Source: Bigelowiella natans CCMP2755
Lineage: Eukaryota > Cercozoa > Chlorarachniophyceae
NCBI GenBank assembly: GCA_000320545.1
Contig: ADNK01003345.1
Span: 22,501-82,984 of the forward strand
Length of the DNA stretch: 60,484 nucleotides
Direction of reading: 5' to 3'
Shown here: positions 39,992-53,809 of the stretch, piece after piece
Position numbering within the stretch: the stretch's first letter is position 1
Layout of the letters: every line of letters begins with the position of its first letter
Position numbers and translations under genes: made by a program
Notes under the pieces: model-generated
Told to the model about the DNA's origin: nothing
What the model saw: the letters and a program-made list of their open reading frames with translations, nothing else
Database searches by the model: none

Positions 39992-41473
39992 CACATACAT
40001 TGTATGCATTACAAATAACAGACATCGAGGCACAGGTGTTCGCAATGGTGTGGGCCAAAAAATACAACAAGTACGATCCTCCCAAAAGAGTGGAATTTGC
40101 ACTTTGCTTTGTACTGGTGGGTGCACATCTTCTCTTATACTCCATGCTTCAAAGTGACGTATCAGTAAACTGCATAGTCCTGCTAAACATATGACTTTGG
40201 CCCAATGACATCAATGTTTGAAAATATTTAACTTTTAAATTATAGTTGCTATAAGTATTAAATGTACTTTAGTAGTAATGATGGTGGTGATAGTGGTGAT
40301 GGTAGTGGTAGATTTGCATCGAAAAAGTGACTGTATATATTCCTGAATTAGGAACTAGTAGACCGCCCCGGACGACCTGTATGTGGTTCAGAGATTTACA
40401 TCAGTGGCCAATTCATGAAACACAACAACAATGTTGGTGCCGTTTGTACAGGAGGTAAGTAAGAGAGGTTAAAGAGGAGTGACTCTCTCTACAACAAGCA
40501 CATAATCCACACATTCACGAATATACCTAACAAGAAAGGTAGAGAGAATGGTCATGTTGTATATGATAAAATCACGACTGTATTAAATGGTTGTTAACAT
40601 TGTGTTGTGCTATGCTACTTGCAGCAGCGGGAGGGCCTGCAGTTGAGCCCGCTGTCGAAATGGATAGGAAGACAGCACAGGCATTCAGCCACTTCACTTA
40701 CGACGCCTCGCAAGGGCAGATATTGATTTGTGACATTCAAGGTGGAGAACCGCGCTCTTTTCCCCATTTAGTATCATATTTAATAGCAGCAGGCAGAAAC
40801 ACACATGCACATTTCACCTTAAATAAGAGAGCAGATCAGAACGACGTTGTCACTTGCAGGTGTCCAAGGCATCTATACAGACCCACAAATCCACACTGTG
40901 AACGGGAAGGGATTTGGAAGTGGTAATTTAGGACATACAGGTATCCGAGCGTTTCTCCTCCGCCATGTATGCAACGAAGTGTGCCGTGCAGTAGGGCTGG
41001 AGAAGATCCAGGCTAAAGCACTGTCATCAGGAAAGGTAGTCGATCGTAAAGGTGCGTCATTCAAATTTACGACGTTATCAGACGGGACAAATAAGCAGCA
41101 ACAGTCCAGCATAGTACCCCGTGGTCAGAGCAAAAGAAGCATGACGAGCTCTACTTCTTCCTCGTCATCAATATTGACAAACCATACATCAGCCGCTGCT
41201 GGTAACACCAGCGCCTCAAAGAGAACAGCAAAGAGCTCCAATGGTGCCAGCAATATTCAGAGTCATTCAGTAACATCTTCTGTATCGTTACCGAACCGAC
41301 CCTCGTTATCATCATCGTCGAAATCTATAGAGGAATCCAGGACAAAGTCAACGGCTACAGCATCTCTTACAATACAACCACCGCCTCGTAACAAGGACAC
41401 GCGTAGCCCTAGCATAATGGACGAGGCAGATGAAAAGCTGATGAATTCGATATTAAATGGGCTTTCTATGTAG
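39344..41473 (+). CDS. Alpha-kinase (atypical protein kinase), six exons
   Basis: Ser/Thr kinase of the myosin heavy chain kinase/eEF2 kinase type. Exons 39344-39569, 39746-39856, 40022-40116, 40352-40454, 40625-40741 and 40860-41473 are phase-consistent (421 residues). A second in-frame Met at 39428 (MSSDIANATKL) may be the true start, giving 393. Kinase landmarks in order: EGSFRRAY (glycine loop); WQKFVCKFAKD with the ATP-binding Lys; DIEAQVFAMVWAKKYNKY; AFSHFTYDASQGQILICDIQ; GIYTDPQIHT with the catalytic Asp; GFGSGNLGHTGIRAF, then HVCNEVC, the zinc-binding end of the fold. The C-terminal 140 residues are Ser/Thr/Lys-rich and disordered. No other domain is present, so the regulator or substrate is unknown. 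Confidence 0.94.
39958..39989. repeat. (TA)n microsatellite in alpha-kinase intron 2
   Basis: About 15 TA dinucleotides. A (CT)n tract at 39614-39650 lies in intron 1. Confidence 0.9.
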
Positions 41474-42763
41474 TACAAGCTAGTTGGCAAATGCGCATTC
41501 TAGACACATGCTAGACATGCAACGTGTGAAATGGGTCGGTCCATCCACGATATCGCAGGTGCTGGTCATTTCATTGTTCGTCAGCAGCGAATTGGAGTTT
41601 GTGTATCGCGCACACCATCATTCATTGGTAGTGGGCTGGCACAATGGGTCGGTACGAATATACGTGCAAAGCTCAACGTCCAACGTCCCAATGCGTGTGT
41701 GCGTGCAAGACATGTGTGCCTGATTGACGCGTGCCGCAACCATTTTCGATGTCATAATATGTGTGCGCGTGCATGTGTCTGGCTGGACTGTGTGTGTGTG
41801 TGTGTGTGTGGCATGCGCATCGATGCCGTGGCATGATTCGCTGCATTATAGCATGATCGAAGAAATTACATGCATGCGTAGTTATTCATCAGTGTACGTT
41901 GCATGGGTAACTAGTAGTAGGTCACCCCATGGAGACACTGTGTACGCGTGTGACGTACATCTACCAATGACTTTCTATCACCATGTGTGCGTGGCCCTTT
42001 TTCTATGTACATGCACATGCTCTTTCACATCTACACAGCGTACCAAGTGAACCCACTCGGATGTTCCACGCATCCATTATTGCAACACGCAGCATGCTAC
42101 ACATGTGCTGAAACAATGTACATGTACGTATAGAGACATGTTTCTATGACACTCGTAATAGCTTGTGACAATAAAATTGCTATACAATCTCAATTCGACC
42201 CAACCATCGTGTAATGGCTAGCAAGTTTGCATAGTAGGCTATGAACTCCGCTTCTTCTTCTTCTTTTTGTGCAACTCAGCAAAAGTGATTCCATTTTCAA
42301 ACTGCGAACAATTCAACACATTGATGAGTCAAGCTAGTCACACCTTAGCGCATTGTATTTATATTTAACTTGTAAATTTAACTACCTCTTGGATAAGTCG
42401 CAGGTTCTTTCTTTTATTTTTGTAATAATAATCACTGGTTTTTATTGTTCTGCGCCGCATGTCGTATATACGTTCCCTCTATCAACATATGATTTATTAT
42501 ATAAACTTGTCAACACGATTGTAACGGAAACGATGACGATAAGCCACCTTTTTCATTTCGGCTTCTGTACGTTTTTTCTTCAATCGACCACGCTTTACAC
42601 CACCACTATTTCTTCCTACAAAATATTTTCATCGTGGTTATTAGATATAGCAGATCAGGCAGTTTGCTTGAACGGGAAGTCCATTCATTTATGTGTAATA
42701 TACCTGCTGCTGACATATAACGAACGTAACTATTCTTTACGATGTGAATCCTACTCTGAGAGG
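41474..42763. other. Intergenic; TGCA-rich island then AT-rich DNA
   Basis: About 41480-42300 is free of trinucleotide repeats and rich in CATG, TGCA, GCATGC and GTGCG words, for example at 41808, 41868 and 42088. It is the third member of the class at 13830 and 35500. After 42300 the DNA is AT-rich. An open frame at 42353-42907 has no recognisable domain and is doubtful. Confidence 0.5.
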
Positions 42764-44726
42764 ATAATAATGATGATGATGATGATGATTTTGATTATGA
42801 TTATGATTATGATGATGATGATGATGATGACGATGACGAGGAGGGAGATGAGGGTCAGGATGATGTACGATATTATCAGCATGTGCTGTTTAACGATAGT
42901 GAGATAGGATGGGGTGATGGTTCGCACCAAAAAGTTGATGACATTCATCTATCCCCCACGAAAATTGATTGTTACACCAAAGTAGGTATAATATTTCACT
43001 CTTGTGGGCTGCTGCTGTTTTATATCTTGTATCTATGGAAGCTGGATGGACAGAGAGTAGAGAGAGAGAGAGAAGTGAGGAGGGGCATTCGATTCAGGTC
43101 ATCTCCGAGATGATGGGAACTATACATATATATGTTGTCGCACCCTAAGAATACAAGACGTTTATGTTTCCCCGAGAGAGAATGGGAAATAAGCAAAGTG
43201 GAGTGTTATAAACTTTGTCGCACCCTAAGAATAAAGAGCGTTTGTGTGTTGTTGCTTCTGCTTGCCCCTTCTCTACGCCCCCCTCTCTTCTCCAGCAATA
43301 ATATCCCATCTACGACCTACTTTCTGGATTCCCAGTTGTAGTAGTACTAGCACATTGGGGACGGAACGATGGGTTTGTGCCATCCATAAAGCGTTCAAAA
43401 CGATGCATCATTATTCGTAGAGTTTATGATAAAGGCCGAATACTCACACACAGACTTATGACTTTACTTCCTCCAGGCGGTTCCCAGAATAGCAAGCTCG
43501 TCGTCCAGAGGCATACTAATGTGAGAAAGGGAGAGGAGAGTGAATCCGATAAATAAGAATAGTAGCACTGGCAAATTCTGTTGTTAACAACAGTTACTAC
43601 AAGTATATGTATCGGATTTATTCGAATTTAATAATAATGGGTTGCGACCGTGATGACAGTATACAAATAACAAGTATATGTATTCGATTTATTGGAATTC
43701 AATAATAATGGGTTGCATGCGTGATGATTCGTAGGTTTCTTCTTCGACACTATTTCGTTTGCTTGCAATTCCAGTGCTATCGTGCGTCCCCTTTACTTTA
43801 TTCTGGATCTATAAAGAATATAGCCCTAGTTGGAAGAATTTACACAGTAGCAGCAGGTAGGTACCGTTGCTATTTAATGATGATGATGGATAGAATGACT
43901 GATATCCATAATTACTGACTACTGCTGGCATTTGTTCTAGGAAAATAACTTCTCCAATTATTCTAGTGGTAGACTCAAAAAATGATGAAGACCTCTTCCA
44001 CGAAATACTAGAGAGCGAGATACCAGAAACCAAAACAATAATAGGTGATTTATTGCACTGCGACATCATTGGCATGTATCATCATCATTATCATCACCAC
44101 CACCACCACCATCATCTTCATCTTCCCCAGCATCATCATCATAGAGCTCTTTCTTACCGACAAACAATAGTTGGATTTGACACTGAATGGGGTCGGGATA
44201 GCGATTGCGTGTCAGTCATTCAGCTAGCTTTCCCATCTGGGAAAACGTTAGTGATAAAAGCCTCCCCTGGTATTATTCTTAAGTATTGTTACTGAATTTA
44301 GAAGAAGTAGAATGATAAGAAATCAGCAATATTGATTCGTGTTGTGGCCATTCATTCGAGATACTAGTAAACATAAGAAATGGCTATTTTATATACTTGT
44401 AGATAGAGACTAAATTTGATCTTCTGTATAGGGCGGTGTGCTGTTTTGTCATTGAGTGACCGAATTACACCATGATAAATACTACTACTGTTACTACTAC
44501 AACTACTACTGCTACAACTACTACTACTACTATTACTACTGATTTGATGACCGAATTAGAATATGTCAAATACTACTACTACTAATAATAACAATAATAA
44601 TAATAATAGTGCAATTACTAATTTGATGACGACCGACGTGATAGGACCTGTCGCACCGTCTCTAAAAGCAATCCTGGATCACCAAAGAGTGTACAAGGTG
44701 CTCAATCCTGCATTCCCACAATATGA

Positions 44727-44783
<57 letters not shown>

Positions 44784-44929
44784 TTTATGTTATGTGTGTG
44801 TGTGTGTTTGCGTGTCTGTCTGTGTGTTGGGACGAGTAGTTCGATAATGATCTGTTGTTCAATCGCCATTTGCACAATATGATGAGACACAATAATTACT
44901 ATACACATATATCTATATATGTACATATA

Positions 44930-44983
<54 letters not shown>

Positions 44984-45430
44984 GTAGGAGTTGCTTTGAG
45001 AGGAGACTTACGACGTCTACATCTTGGGCATGGTAGTAAGCGAGTAGAGAGTAGTAGGGACATGATGATGATGATGATGATAATGATGATGATCAAAAGG
45101 AGGAAGGAAGGAAGCTACCCTGCTGTTGATGTCCTGCTATCTCGTCGTTGTTTTTTTAGACAATCCATAGTGGATAATATCGAACATTCAAACAATACTG
45201 ATTGAACGGGGACTTGTTTTCTTTCGTCTTCTTCAAGGCGTTTTTCTTTCATTCTCTCTCTTTTGTTTTTTACATTCCTGTTTTGATGTGATGCTGTTCC
45301 TACTACTACTGCTACTACTACTACTACTATTGCTACTACTATTGCTACTAAGGAGTCGACGTGGCCCCCTGCATAGATCTTCAGGATCTGGTCGAAGTAG
45401 TAGTAATCAAATCAAATCAAATCAACACTT

Positions 45431-45465
<35 letters not shown>

Positions 45466-45846
45466 GATACTTGTACTTCTGATCGATCATTCTCGTTAAA
45501 GCGATAGCATGTCCATTGATACAAAGATCGGTGTGCCATCTATAAATAAGCATAGTACAACAATAACAACTACTACTTACTACTGCTACTACCATTACTA
45601 TTACTATTTAACAACGACTAGATCAAGATCGCTATACCTCCTAATAATGACCCTATTCGAGAAAGTCTCTCTCTCCGCACTATCACCTACTTCCTCACTG
45701 GTTATTTATGATGATCAAGATAACAATAATGTTATATATTGACGACGACGATGATGATGATGGTAACAATGATGATGCTGCTGCTGCTGCTGCTGCTGTG
45801 GTCTCTGCTTCAGTTACACGTATATATATAAAAAAAATTACATATT

Positions 45847-45889
<43 letters not shown>

Positions 45890-47090
45890 CTTAATATATT
45901 AATAATCTACATATCATTTATTGATAGAAGCGACGTATGGGGTTGCTATTCCCCCTTATCCCCCTCCATCTCCCCCCCCCCTCCTCCTCTCTCTTTTGGT
46001 TCAATTTGTTCTCCTTCCCACCTTCTACAATTGTTTGATGGTCATAGGATATTTGCTTGAGAAAGACGATAGTGTACGGTGCGGTAGGTGCCACGATTAG
46101 TAGTGTACGACAAGTAACTATACGTGATTTGTAATATACTAAGAATGACATACAATACAACACCAAGGAACGAATAAGCAAATGAGGGAGTAGTTGCATT
46201 GTAAACATCATCATCATTTTTTATGTAATTAGCCTACAAACAAACAAACAAACAAACCGACATGGTCCTTCGTAGATAATTATAGGATGTATATGAAAGA
46301 AAGGAGTCAATCGAGAAGAAAATGGGAAAAAATTATGTTTGATGAATATGTTTTTAAATTTCTATAGTACTGCTCTATATGATTATGATGTTGGTTTGCG
46401 CCAACAATGACTACTGTTTTTTCTTTTCTGTTTACTGTTATTATTATTTCATCGTAGTGCAGATTGTTTACCTTTGTTTGTGAGAAACATTAGAGTTTGA
46501 TTATGATTAGTGAATATCAATAAATCTTATTCAGGAAACAACTGGTTATGATTAGTGAGTATCAATAACTCTTATTATTCAGGAAACTGGGATGCAAAAC
46601 AATTGAATAGTCGCCAGCTCAATTATGCGGTTGTTAAAGAAAAAGAAGAAAGAGAATAGGATGATGATGATGATGATGATGATGGCAATGGTGATGGTGA
46701 TGAAGTAAATCATCATATTAAGAAGAATAAATGTCGCCGTTGTGTGTCGTCGAATCACTTTGTCATCGTCCTTCGTCGTTTTTATTCATCACTTTATATC
46801 AGTACTTATTAACGTTGGTACGTACTAACTACTATCAAAGGCTCTAGATGCATATTGTGCTCGAGAATGTCTGATAAAGTTGTGGAATTATGCAACTACA
46901 ATCGATGAAAGGAAGACATCAGGTAGTAAAAAGAAATATGGCTATCCACTTTTCCGGTAAAAGACTGCCGCTGTGGTGGTATACGAATAATGCTCTATCT
47001 CTGCTTGATATGATGTATATATGTATCATCTTCTAAGTAACAGATGATGATTCAACTAGCTCCTCTTCCTCCTACTACTACGACATGTAA
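42764..47090 (+). CDS. 3'-5' exonuclease of the DnaQ/WRN-exonuclease-like DEDDy type
   Basis: Predicted nuclease acting on DNA or RNA 3' ends. Supported exons: 42764-42981 (acidic, poly-Asp, tentative), 43735-43860, 43941-44269, one ending at 44697, 44984-45032, 45353-45396, 46583-46629, 46841-46922 and 47044-47090. Order of motifs: PIILVVDSKND; VGFDTEW (Exo I, D and E); DCVSVIQLAFPSGKTLVI; APSLKAILDHQRVYK joined to VGVALRGDLRRLHLGH (Exo II region, Asp); GVDVAPCIDLQDL; NWDAKQLNSRQLNYA joined to ALDAYCARECLIKLW (Exo III, Tyr and Asp). Splitting of the Exo III motif by an intron, with the frame kept on both sides, supports the model. The exon linking 44269 to the piece ending at 44697, and one before 46583, are unresolved. 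The 5' end is uncertain. The proposed stop follows a Ser/Tyr-rich tail. Confidence 0.83.
43130..43240. repeat. Diverged short duplication
   Basis: TTGTCGCACCCTAAGAATA occurs at 43135 and again at 43217, each followed by GCGTTT- or GACGTTT-like sequence. Confidence 0.75.
43604..43730. repeat. About 75-bp imperfect tandem duplication
   Basis: AAGTATATGTAT followed by a GATTTATT block and AATAATAATGGGTTGC appears twice (about 43601-43648 and 43673-43717), immediately before the exon at 43735. Confidence 0.85.
44730..44983. repeat. CT, TG and TA microsatellites ending at a splice acceptor
   Basis: (CT)n at 44730-44769, TG-rich at about 44792-44825, and (TA)n at about 44938-44980 running straight into the CAG acceptor of the exon at 44984. 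Confidence 0.9.
46493..46586. repeat. Tandem duplication carrying a splice acceptor
   Basis: The block GGTTATGATTAGTGAGTATC...TTATTCAGGAAAC is present twice, with the CAG acceptor copies at about 46536 and 46582. Only the downstream copy opens the exonuclease frame. Confidence 0.85.
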
Positions 47091-47125
47091 ATATGACGGT
47101 GTGTGTCGTTATCATCATCATGCAG

Positions 47126-48183
47126 GTATCGAATCGTGGCTTAAAAGCATCACAAATCACAACTTTGGCAGAGGAGGAGGAGGAGGAGGAAGGAACAACA
47201 ATAAAAAAAAGAAACATAGAGTTCGTAGCAGCAATAGTAGTACTACTAGCAATTTAGAAGACGACAAGCACCTTAACCATCAACATCATCATCATCAGCA
47301 GCAGCAGCAGCAGCACAAGGTACTACATCGACGAGTGTCAAACACATCATTAGTCACAACAAGGACCACGACATCATCGATGATGTCAACGACGAGAGAA
47401 CAACTAGACGATATTGAAATAATACATTTGGAAGAAGAAGAAGAAGAAGAAGAGAAGGACAGAATATATAACAAGATGCAAGAGTCACTACTCGGAATAG
47501 AACGAGCGAAACGATGTAATCTGCTGCAATTAGAGGTGAGTAGGAACACGAATATATTGAGTTAATGGTGGTAATGAATGATAACAACAACAACATAATG
47601 ATGAGGATGATGAGGATGATGAGGATGGATGCGACTTATGTAATTTATTATATACTTTCAGCATAATGAGGATGATGAGAATTGATTATATACTTAGAGC
47701 AGCCAATGTAGTAAATACCTACTACCCAATGCTGCTGCTGCTGCAGCTCCTACTGCGCAAATACTAATGTAATACGTATACTAATGCAATATATTCATAG
47801 CCAATGGAATACCCCCTATGCGTGGTGAGCAATCCCCGGGTAGTACCTGGAATCAAGATACAATGTAGTTCCTACGCAGTTGCAAAGAACAAGGGAAGGA
47901 GGAAGAAGAGAAAAGGATCTTCTACCAAATATCAAAGAAAGTCTGGACTAATGAAAGACGATAGAGGTAGTAGCAGCAGTAGTCATTATCATCAACGTCA
48001 TCATCGTCATCATTATCATCATCATCATCATCATCACCATCATCCAGTGACGAAGAAAAATACGATGAACGCCCTACTATTGCTCCCATCATCATCATCA
48101 CCACCACCACCAAGATTAGATCAGTGTCTGGAGGTAATAATGATAATAATATTAATACGAATGGGGTATAACTACGTTTGTAG

Positions 48184-48222
<39 letters not shown>

Positions 48223-51181
48223 TACTACACACATACATATACTTCTATGATGATGATGTTTAGCCTACCATCGTGCTACATGTAAGAACAACTGTACATT
48301 TACGAACATGTCCCTACATTGTTGTCACAGCCTACACACACGTCATCATTATCATCATTATCACCATTAACACCCATAGGCCCTACAGCCTACACACACG
48401 TCATCATCATCATCATCATCATCACCATTAACACCCATAGGCCCTACAACTTGAAAAGTAGTACTAGTCCTCCTATCTATCTACATTGTCGTCGTGTACA
48501 TCATCTTGTTTTTTGTCACTCTGATCGGCCATCGTCATGATCAACCACCCCTTTTCGCATTGTCTGATTTTCTCCACGGTGCTGTGATTGTCATTTTGAT
48601 CATATTGTTATAATTATTATTCTGGCTGCTGTAAATGTGATAATAGGAGTTCTCCACTGGAATTCCAAAGTGGGTGATGACGATGATGACGATGACGACG
48701 ACCTCCACGCTCAAGGAAGAAGAAGAACAACAAAAAAAACAACAACAACAGCAACAACAACAAGGAGAAATGAAAGGGGGGAAAGCGAAGGAGAAGAGGA
48801 AGGACAAAGGAAAAATAGGGAAGGGGTTACTAGCATCGGAGATCAATTGTGCTGGATCAACGACAAAGCCGATTAGTCATTATTCTGCTGCTGCTAGATC
48901 ATCATCATCCACAAAAGCGATTAGTCATTATTCTGCTGCTGCTAGATCATCATCATCCACAAAAGAAGCGGATGATGTTTCGACTTTGTCGTCATCATCA
49001 CTAGAATTGTCATCAAATCTTCCCTCCTCCTCCTCCTCCTTATCATCATCATTATCATCATCATCTTCTTCTTCTTCTTCCAAAATCGACTACCTACCAC
49101 GGTACCTTCTGGATCACAAGGAATGGAGGTCTCCATACTACTGGAAATCATTGAAAGCAACCGAACATCTCATTCGTCTTGAATTTCCTACACCACTTAC
49201 AATCTGTGGATATGCTCTCAGAGCGACTGCAAACAGGTGGTCATCGTCGTCGTTGTTTGTCGTTGTTGATGATGATTCTAAATGATTGTGTAATTATGAT
49301 GATGGTGATGATTGATGGTGGAGCACAGTTCTTGCTATCGAGAAGCTCCCCAAAGATGGCGATTTGAGGTTCTCCACGGTCAACAACAAGGAGAAGAAGG
49401 CAAAGAAGGAGAAAAGAAGAAGAGAAGCCACAGTAACGAATGGCAATGTATAGATTATGTTTCAAACTTTGATAAATGGTCGTATTCGAGCCCACAGCTC
49501 GGTTTGCATCCGAATCAGGTAGAGGATAGCTAGTAGTAGTAGTAGTAGTAGTAGATAGCAATACTAGCAGAAGGTTAACTATCGTCAGTGCCTGTCATCA
49601 TCTTTGGCCCTGCTGCTACTGCTGCTGGTGGTTTCTGGTCATGGTGATGGAACTGTTGTGCGTCTGTCGCTATCTTTGTTGTATTCTTCTTATTCTTAAT
49701 CTCTCCATATTCACCAAGAGAAGAAGATCAAATGGGGGATATTGTCGTTTTCATCATTATTTTCATTAAATAATGCAGTTAATAATGTGTAGGTTCCTGG
49801 CGATTATCGTTCTTTTTCCTTCGTAGAACCTCAAAAGAACGTTTCGCAAGTGCAAATACGTATTTTGCCTCCTCTCATTCCATTTATGAATGAAACAACA
49901 GGAAAAGAAAGAACATCATCATCACCAGCAGCATCACCATTTGTCACAAGTCTGTCTTCATTTATTGTGATTGGGAGAATCACAAAGACAACATCTAATC
50001 ATCTTTTTTCGGCCAGAAAGTAAATAGATGATATTATCCATGATGATGATGATGATGATAAGTTGTTTCTCATCATTGTTAAATGCAAACATCTGATCAA
50101 GTGACGTTTTTGTATGGTTTTAGGTACGGGCATGGACATCATGGAGGTTTGCAGCATGGAGACCTCCTTGATGAGAATAATAATGATATCAGAGATGATC
50201 GCAGCCCCCTTCGCCGACGACAACGACATCGTGATCATTCAATTTACTACAACACAAAGAAGTTGAGGGTGTTTGGAGGGAGGAGCAGATATAACGTAGC
50301 GGAGAGGGTCAACTTCAATTCACAAGATTTTTCTAGATTCATTCGTGTGATGAGCGGTAATTGATAACCAAATAATCATATTGTCATCATGTTCGCAAGT
50401 TGCACAGTACTATCCATGTCCACTCTCATCATATTGCATACTAGAAGTGTATTGTGTCATCACGCTGCTCGCTGGTGTTTGTTGTGTTGTGGAATATAAA
50501 TTTCGTCGTCGTCGTCTCTTTCTCCTTCTTCTTCTTCTTCTTCTTCTTCTTCTTCATCATCATGACCATCACCTAGAGAGTTTAGGAGGGCGGAACAATC
50601 AATGCTATATGCCTCAGAGAGTAAGTAGTAGTAATTATAACAATTAAAACAATGCTGTAGTAGTAATGACAACAATTAAAACAATGCTGTGCTCGTCAGA
50701 GAAGAAGTTATAATAATAATAATAGTAATAATAATAATAGTAATAATGCTACGTGCCTCCTCAGAGGGTACACAAGAAGAAGAAGAAGAAGAAGAAGAAA
50801 TAAAAGAAGAAAAAGTTGATATTCTTACATCATCCTTAGCTATTTTTTTCTCTCCTACCTTTTCTTTTCTTCGTCATCATCCTGTTCTTCTGTACTTGCT
50901 CATGCGTATGATACTACCTAAAATAACAATAATTATTGTTGTTTTCCAACCCATCCTTGTCACAATTTACATCATTATAATCATCATCATCATCATCATC
51001 ATTATCATGTTTGGTTTTGTTCTTCTACCTCTTCATCATTCTTTAAATCTCAAAAAAAGTTTTACTCCTACCTACTTTTTCTATTTCTTCTACTACTACT
51101 ACTGCTACTTCTCTACTACTACTACTACCACTACTTCTACTACTACTACTTCTACTACTACTACTGCTACTACTACTACTG

Positions 51182-51216
<35 letters not shown>

Positions 51217-52269
51217 GTTTGCAAATGAATACTGGCATCAGGTCCTAGGAGATGCATGGACGCGGGATGAGACGTTCAGAATGGGACTTCGAAAGTAGAG
51301 AGTTGTCACATAGTAGTAGTACTAGTAGTATGAATGGTGCTATTGTATGCTCCTGTTTTTTATTTGTTTTTTCCTTCTTTTTGTGCGTTTATCTATTCAT
51401 TGTAAAGAACACTAGGCTTGAACATTGTAGAAGTACAGAATCATATTCTTCTTTTTGCTGTTTGTGTGTGTGAGTCGTATGTGTGTACGATGACGACTAG
51501 TGATGATGATGATGAGGATGATAATGATTATGATATGGTTCCCCTATGTTCAGATTGCACTGGATCGCCATACAATTTCCTTGCCGCGTTCGAATAACAA
51601 GTATTACTTACAACATTACTAATATCAATTATCATCAACATCACCATCTTCATCATCATTCATTGTAGTGATTTATTGAAGGAGATCTAATCTGTTTACT
51701 AAATAAACAATATTGTGTCCCATAATACCTCCTAGTCTGACAGGGTGTTCTTATCGGTCGTAAACGACTAATTATTAGAAATAATGAAACATATTCTACA
51801 ATTATTGCTACTACTGCTTCTTTCTACCGAATTATCTTTTGTCTGTTGTCGTCCATTTTGTAATTGTGCTATACTGTATTAATCACTTCTTTTCTTCTTC
51901 TTCTCCTTACTATTATTATTATCATTATTATTATTATCATCGACAGACTACTCGATACGTACAAGACCAGATGAGCAAGCAGGGTATGACCAACAGCGTG
52001 AAAATAAAGATGATTGAAATGATGATGATGATGATGATGCTGTGTATTATTATACGATATATTGAGGAGGTGATGCTTTACAGTATCTTCTACCATTTCA
52101 TCACTACAACGAATTTCAAAAACGTCATCATCATCATCCTCATCTACATCATCATGATCATCTACATCATCATCATCCTTATCATTGCTATCATATACAA
52201 TCTTCATTTTCTCTTTGTTTCGATTGCAGAGCTACTGGTCCTCGATCATGGTTTCTGCAAGGTTCACAG

Positions 52270-52304
<35 letters not shown>

Positions 52305-52450
52305 ATGAAAGTAGGAGGAGGAGGAGGAGGAGGAGGAGGAGGAGGAGGGCATCGAATGGTGGTAGTGGTACTAGTAGAAAGTTACTGCAGATGGTCCTAC
52401 TAATCTCCTTCACTGGCTCCTTATATGTCATCATCATTATCTTACTACTG

Positions 52451-52481
<31 letters not shown>

Positions 52482-53153
52482 ATAATAATAATAATAATAC
52501 AAAGGAGGAGGAGGTGATGATGATGATGATAGCCCAACAACCAAGAGTTGGGGTCATCATCGTAATCATTATCATACACCTCCTTGGACTCTACTTCATT
52601 CAGAAAAAGATGCCAAAAAGTGGAGGTAGATTTCTTTTTCATATGAGAATGATAATAATATTATAACAGTATTTTTCCTACTTGGCACCACTATCATCAT
52701 CATCAGCAGCATCATCATCACCATCGCTGCTCTCACCATCATAATCGTCATTACATCATCATCGTTATCAGTATAATATTTTCTCTTACATATGTATTCA
52801 GATATCCTGGAAAGGTTCGTGATGAAGTACCTGGAGAAATTAGGTAGTAGTAGTAGTGGTAGTAAATAAGTAGCAGTAGTATTTGTACCGTATTCTACAT
52901 TTTATTTGTACAATAAATATACACTAAAATTTCCTTCTATCCTATTTTCTTTCTCTTCTCCTCACTTCGTTCATCAGAGACTTTGATATATCAAAAAGTA
53001 GCGGCCAGTACAATATTTATCGGTAGTGATGATTTGTTTATGTAGAAAGTTATTCCTTCATCTATGATCAAGATAATATTAATCAATCACATCATCCTCG
53101 GCTTAATCCATCGACTTAGCTCTCCTGATCAACGGATACGAGTATACCTATTT

Positions 53154-53185
<32 letters not shown>

Positions 53186-53769
53186 TTTTACTATTTATAT
53201 TTACGATGTTTAGATGGGTCTTTGTCAGAGGATTTACAAAGGAGAAATTTCGACTTTCCATTTCGCAATTAAGGTTTTGTTTCTAGCATGAGGCTAAGAA
53301 GAAGAAGAATTAGATGTTGGGGAGGGGGAGGAGAAGGTGGTGTTAGGCGACTGCTGAGTCTACTAATGCATTCGTGAGGAGGATGCTGTGTTGTCGTCGT
53401 TGTCGTTGTACACTTGGCTTTCAGTTTGAACGATTTCCTTTCCTCCTCATTCTTATGAGTATCCATCAGTAAATATGTGATGTTGAGAACAACAAACAGC
53501 TATCCATTTGTGCTTATAAATGCTCATATGCTTTTAATTGTCATAATTCTATGTTACCACAATTGATTATTCTAGGTTGCAAGGATTCACATACAATCAG
53601 GAATGCTGCATTATAGAGTGTTTAGATATTTATTTGGGTAATTGTATTAATTATAACATGTTGTAATTTTGGAAACCAATGAGCTTTGTTGTACTTGTTC
53701 TGAGAATGTTTCACCACTGCTACTATGCTGATGGTAACGACCTGCATATATAGGCGCAGTATCAATATG

Positions 53770-53809
<40 letters not shown>

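Noticed and set aside
42353-42907. 184-codon plus-strand open frame
   Set aside because: Its end overlaps an acidic exon read in another frame (poly-Asp, then VLFNDSEIGWGDGS), which fits the exonuclease gene better. The rest shows no domain.
50689-52666. Poly-Ile/Thr/Ser hydrophobic open frames resembling membrane proteins
   Set aside because: The hydrophobic stretches are microsatellite translations (ATC, ATA, ACT, TCT), not real membrane segments.
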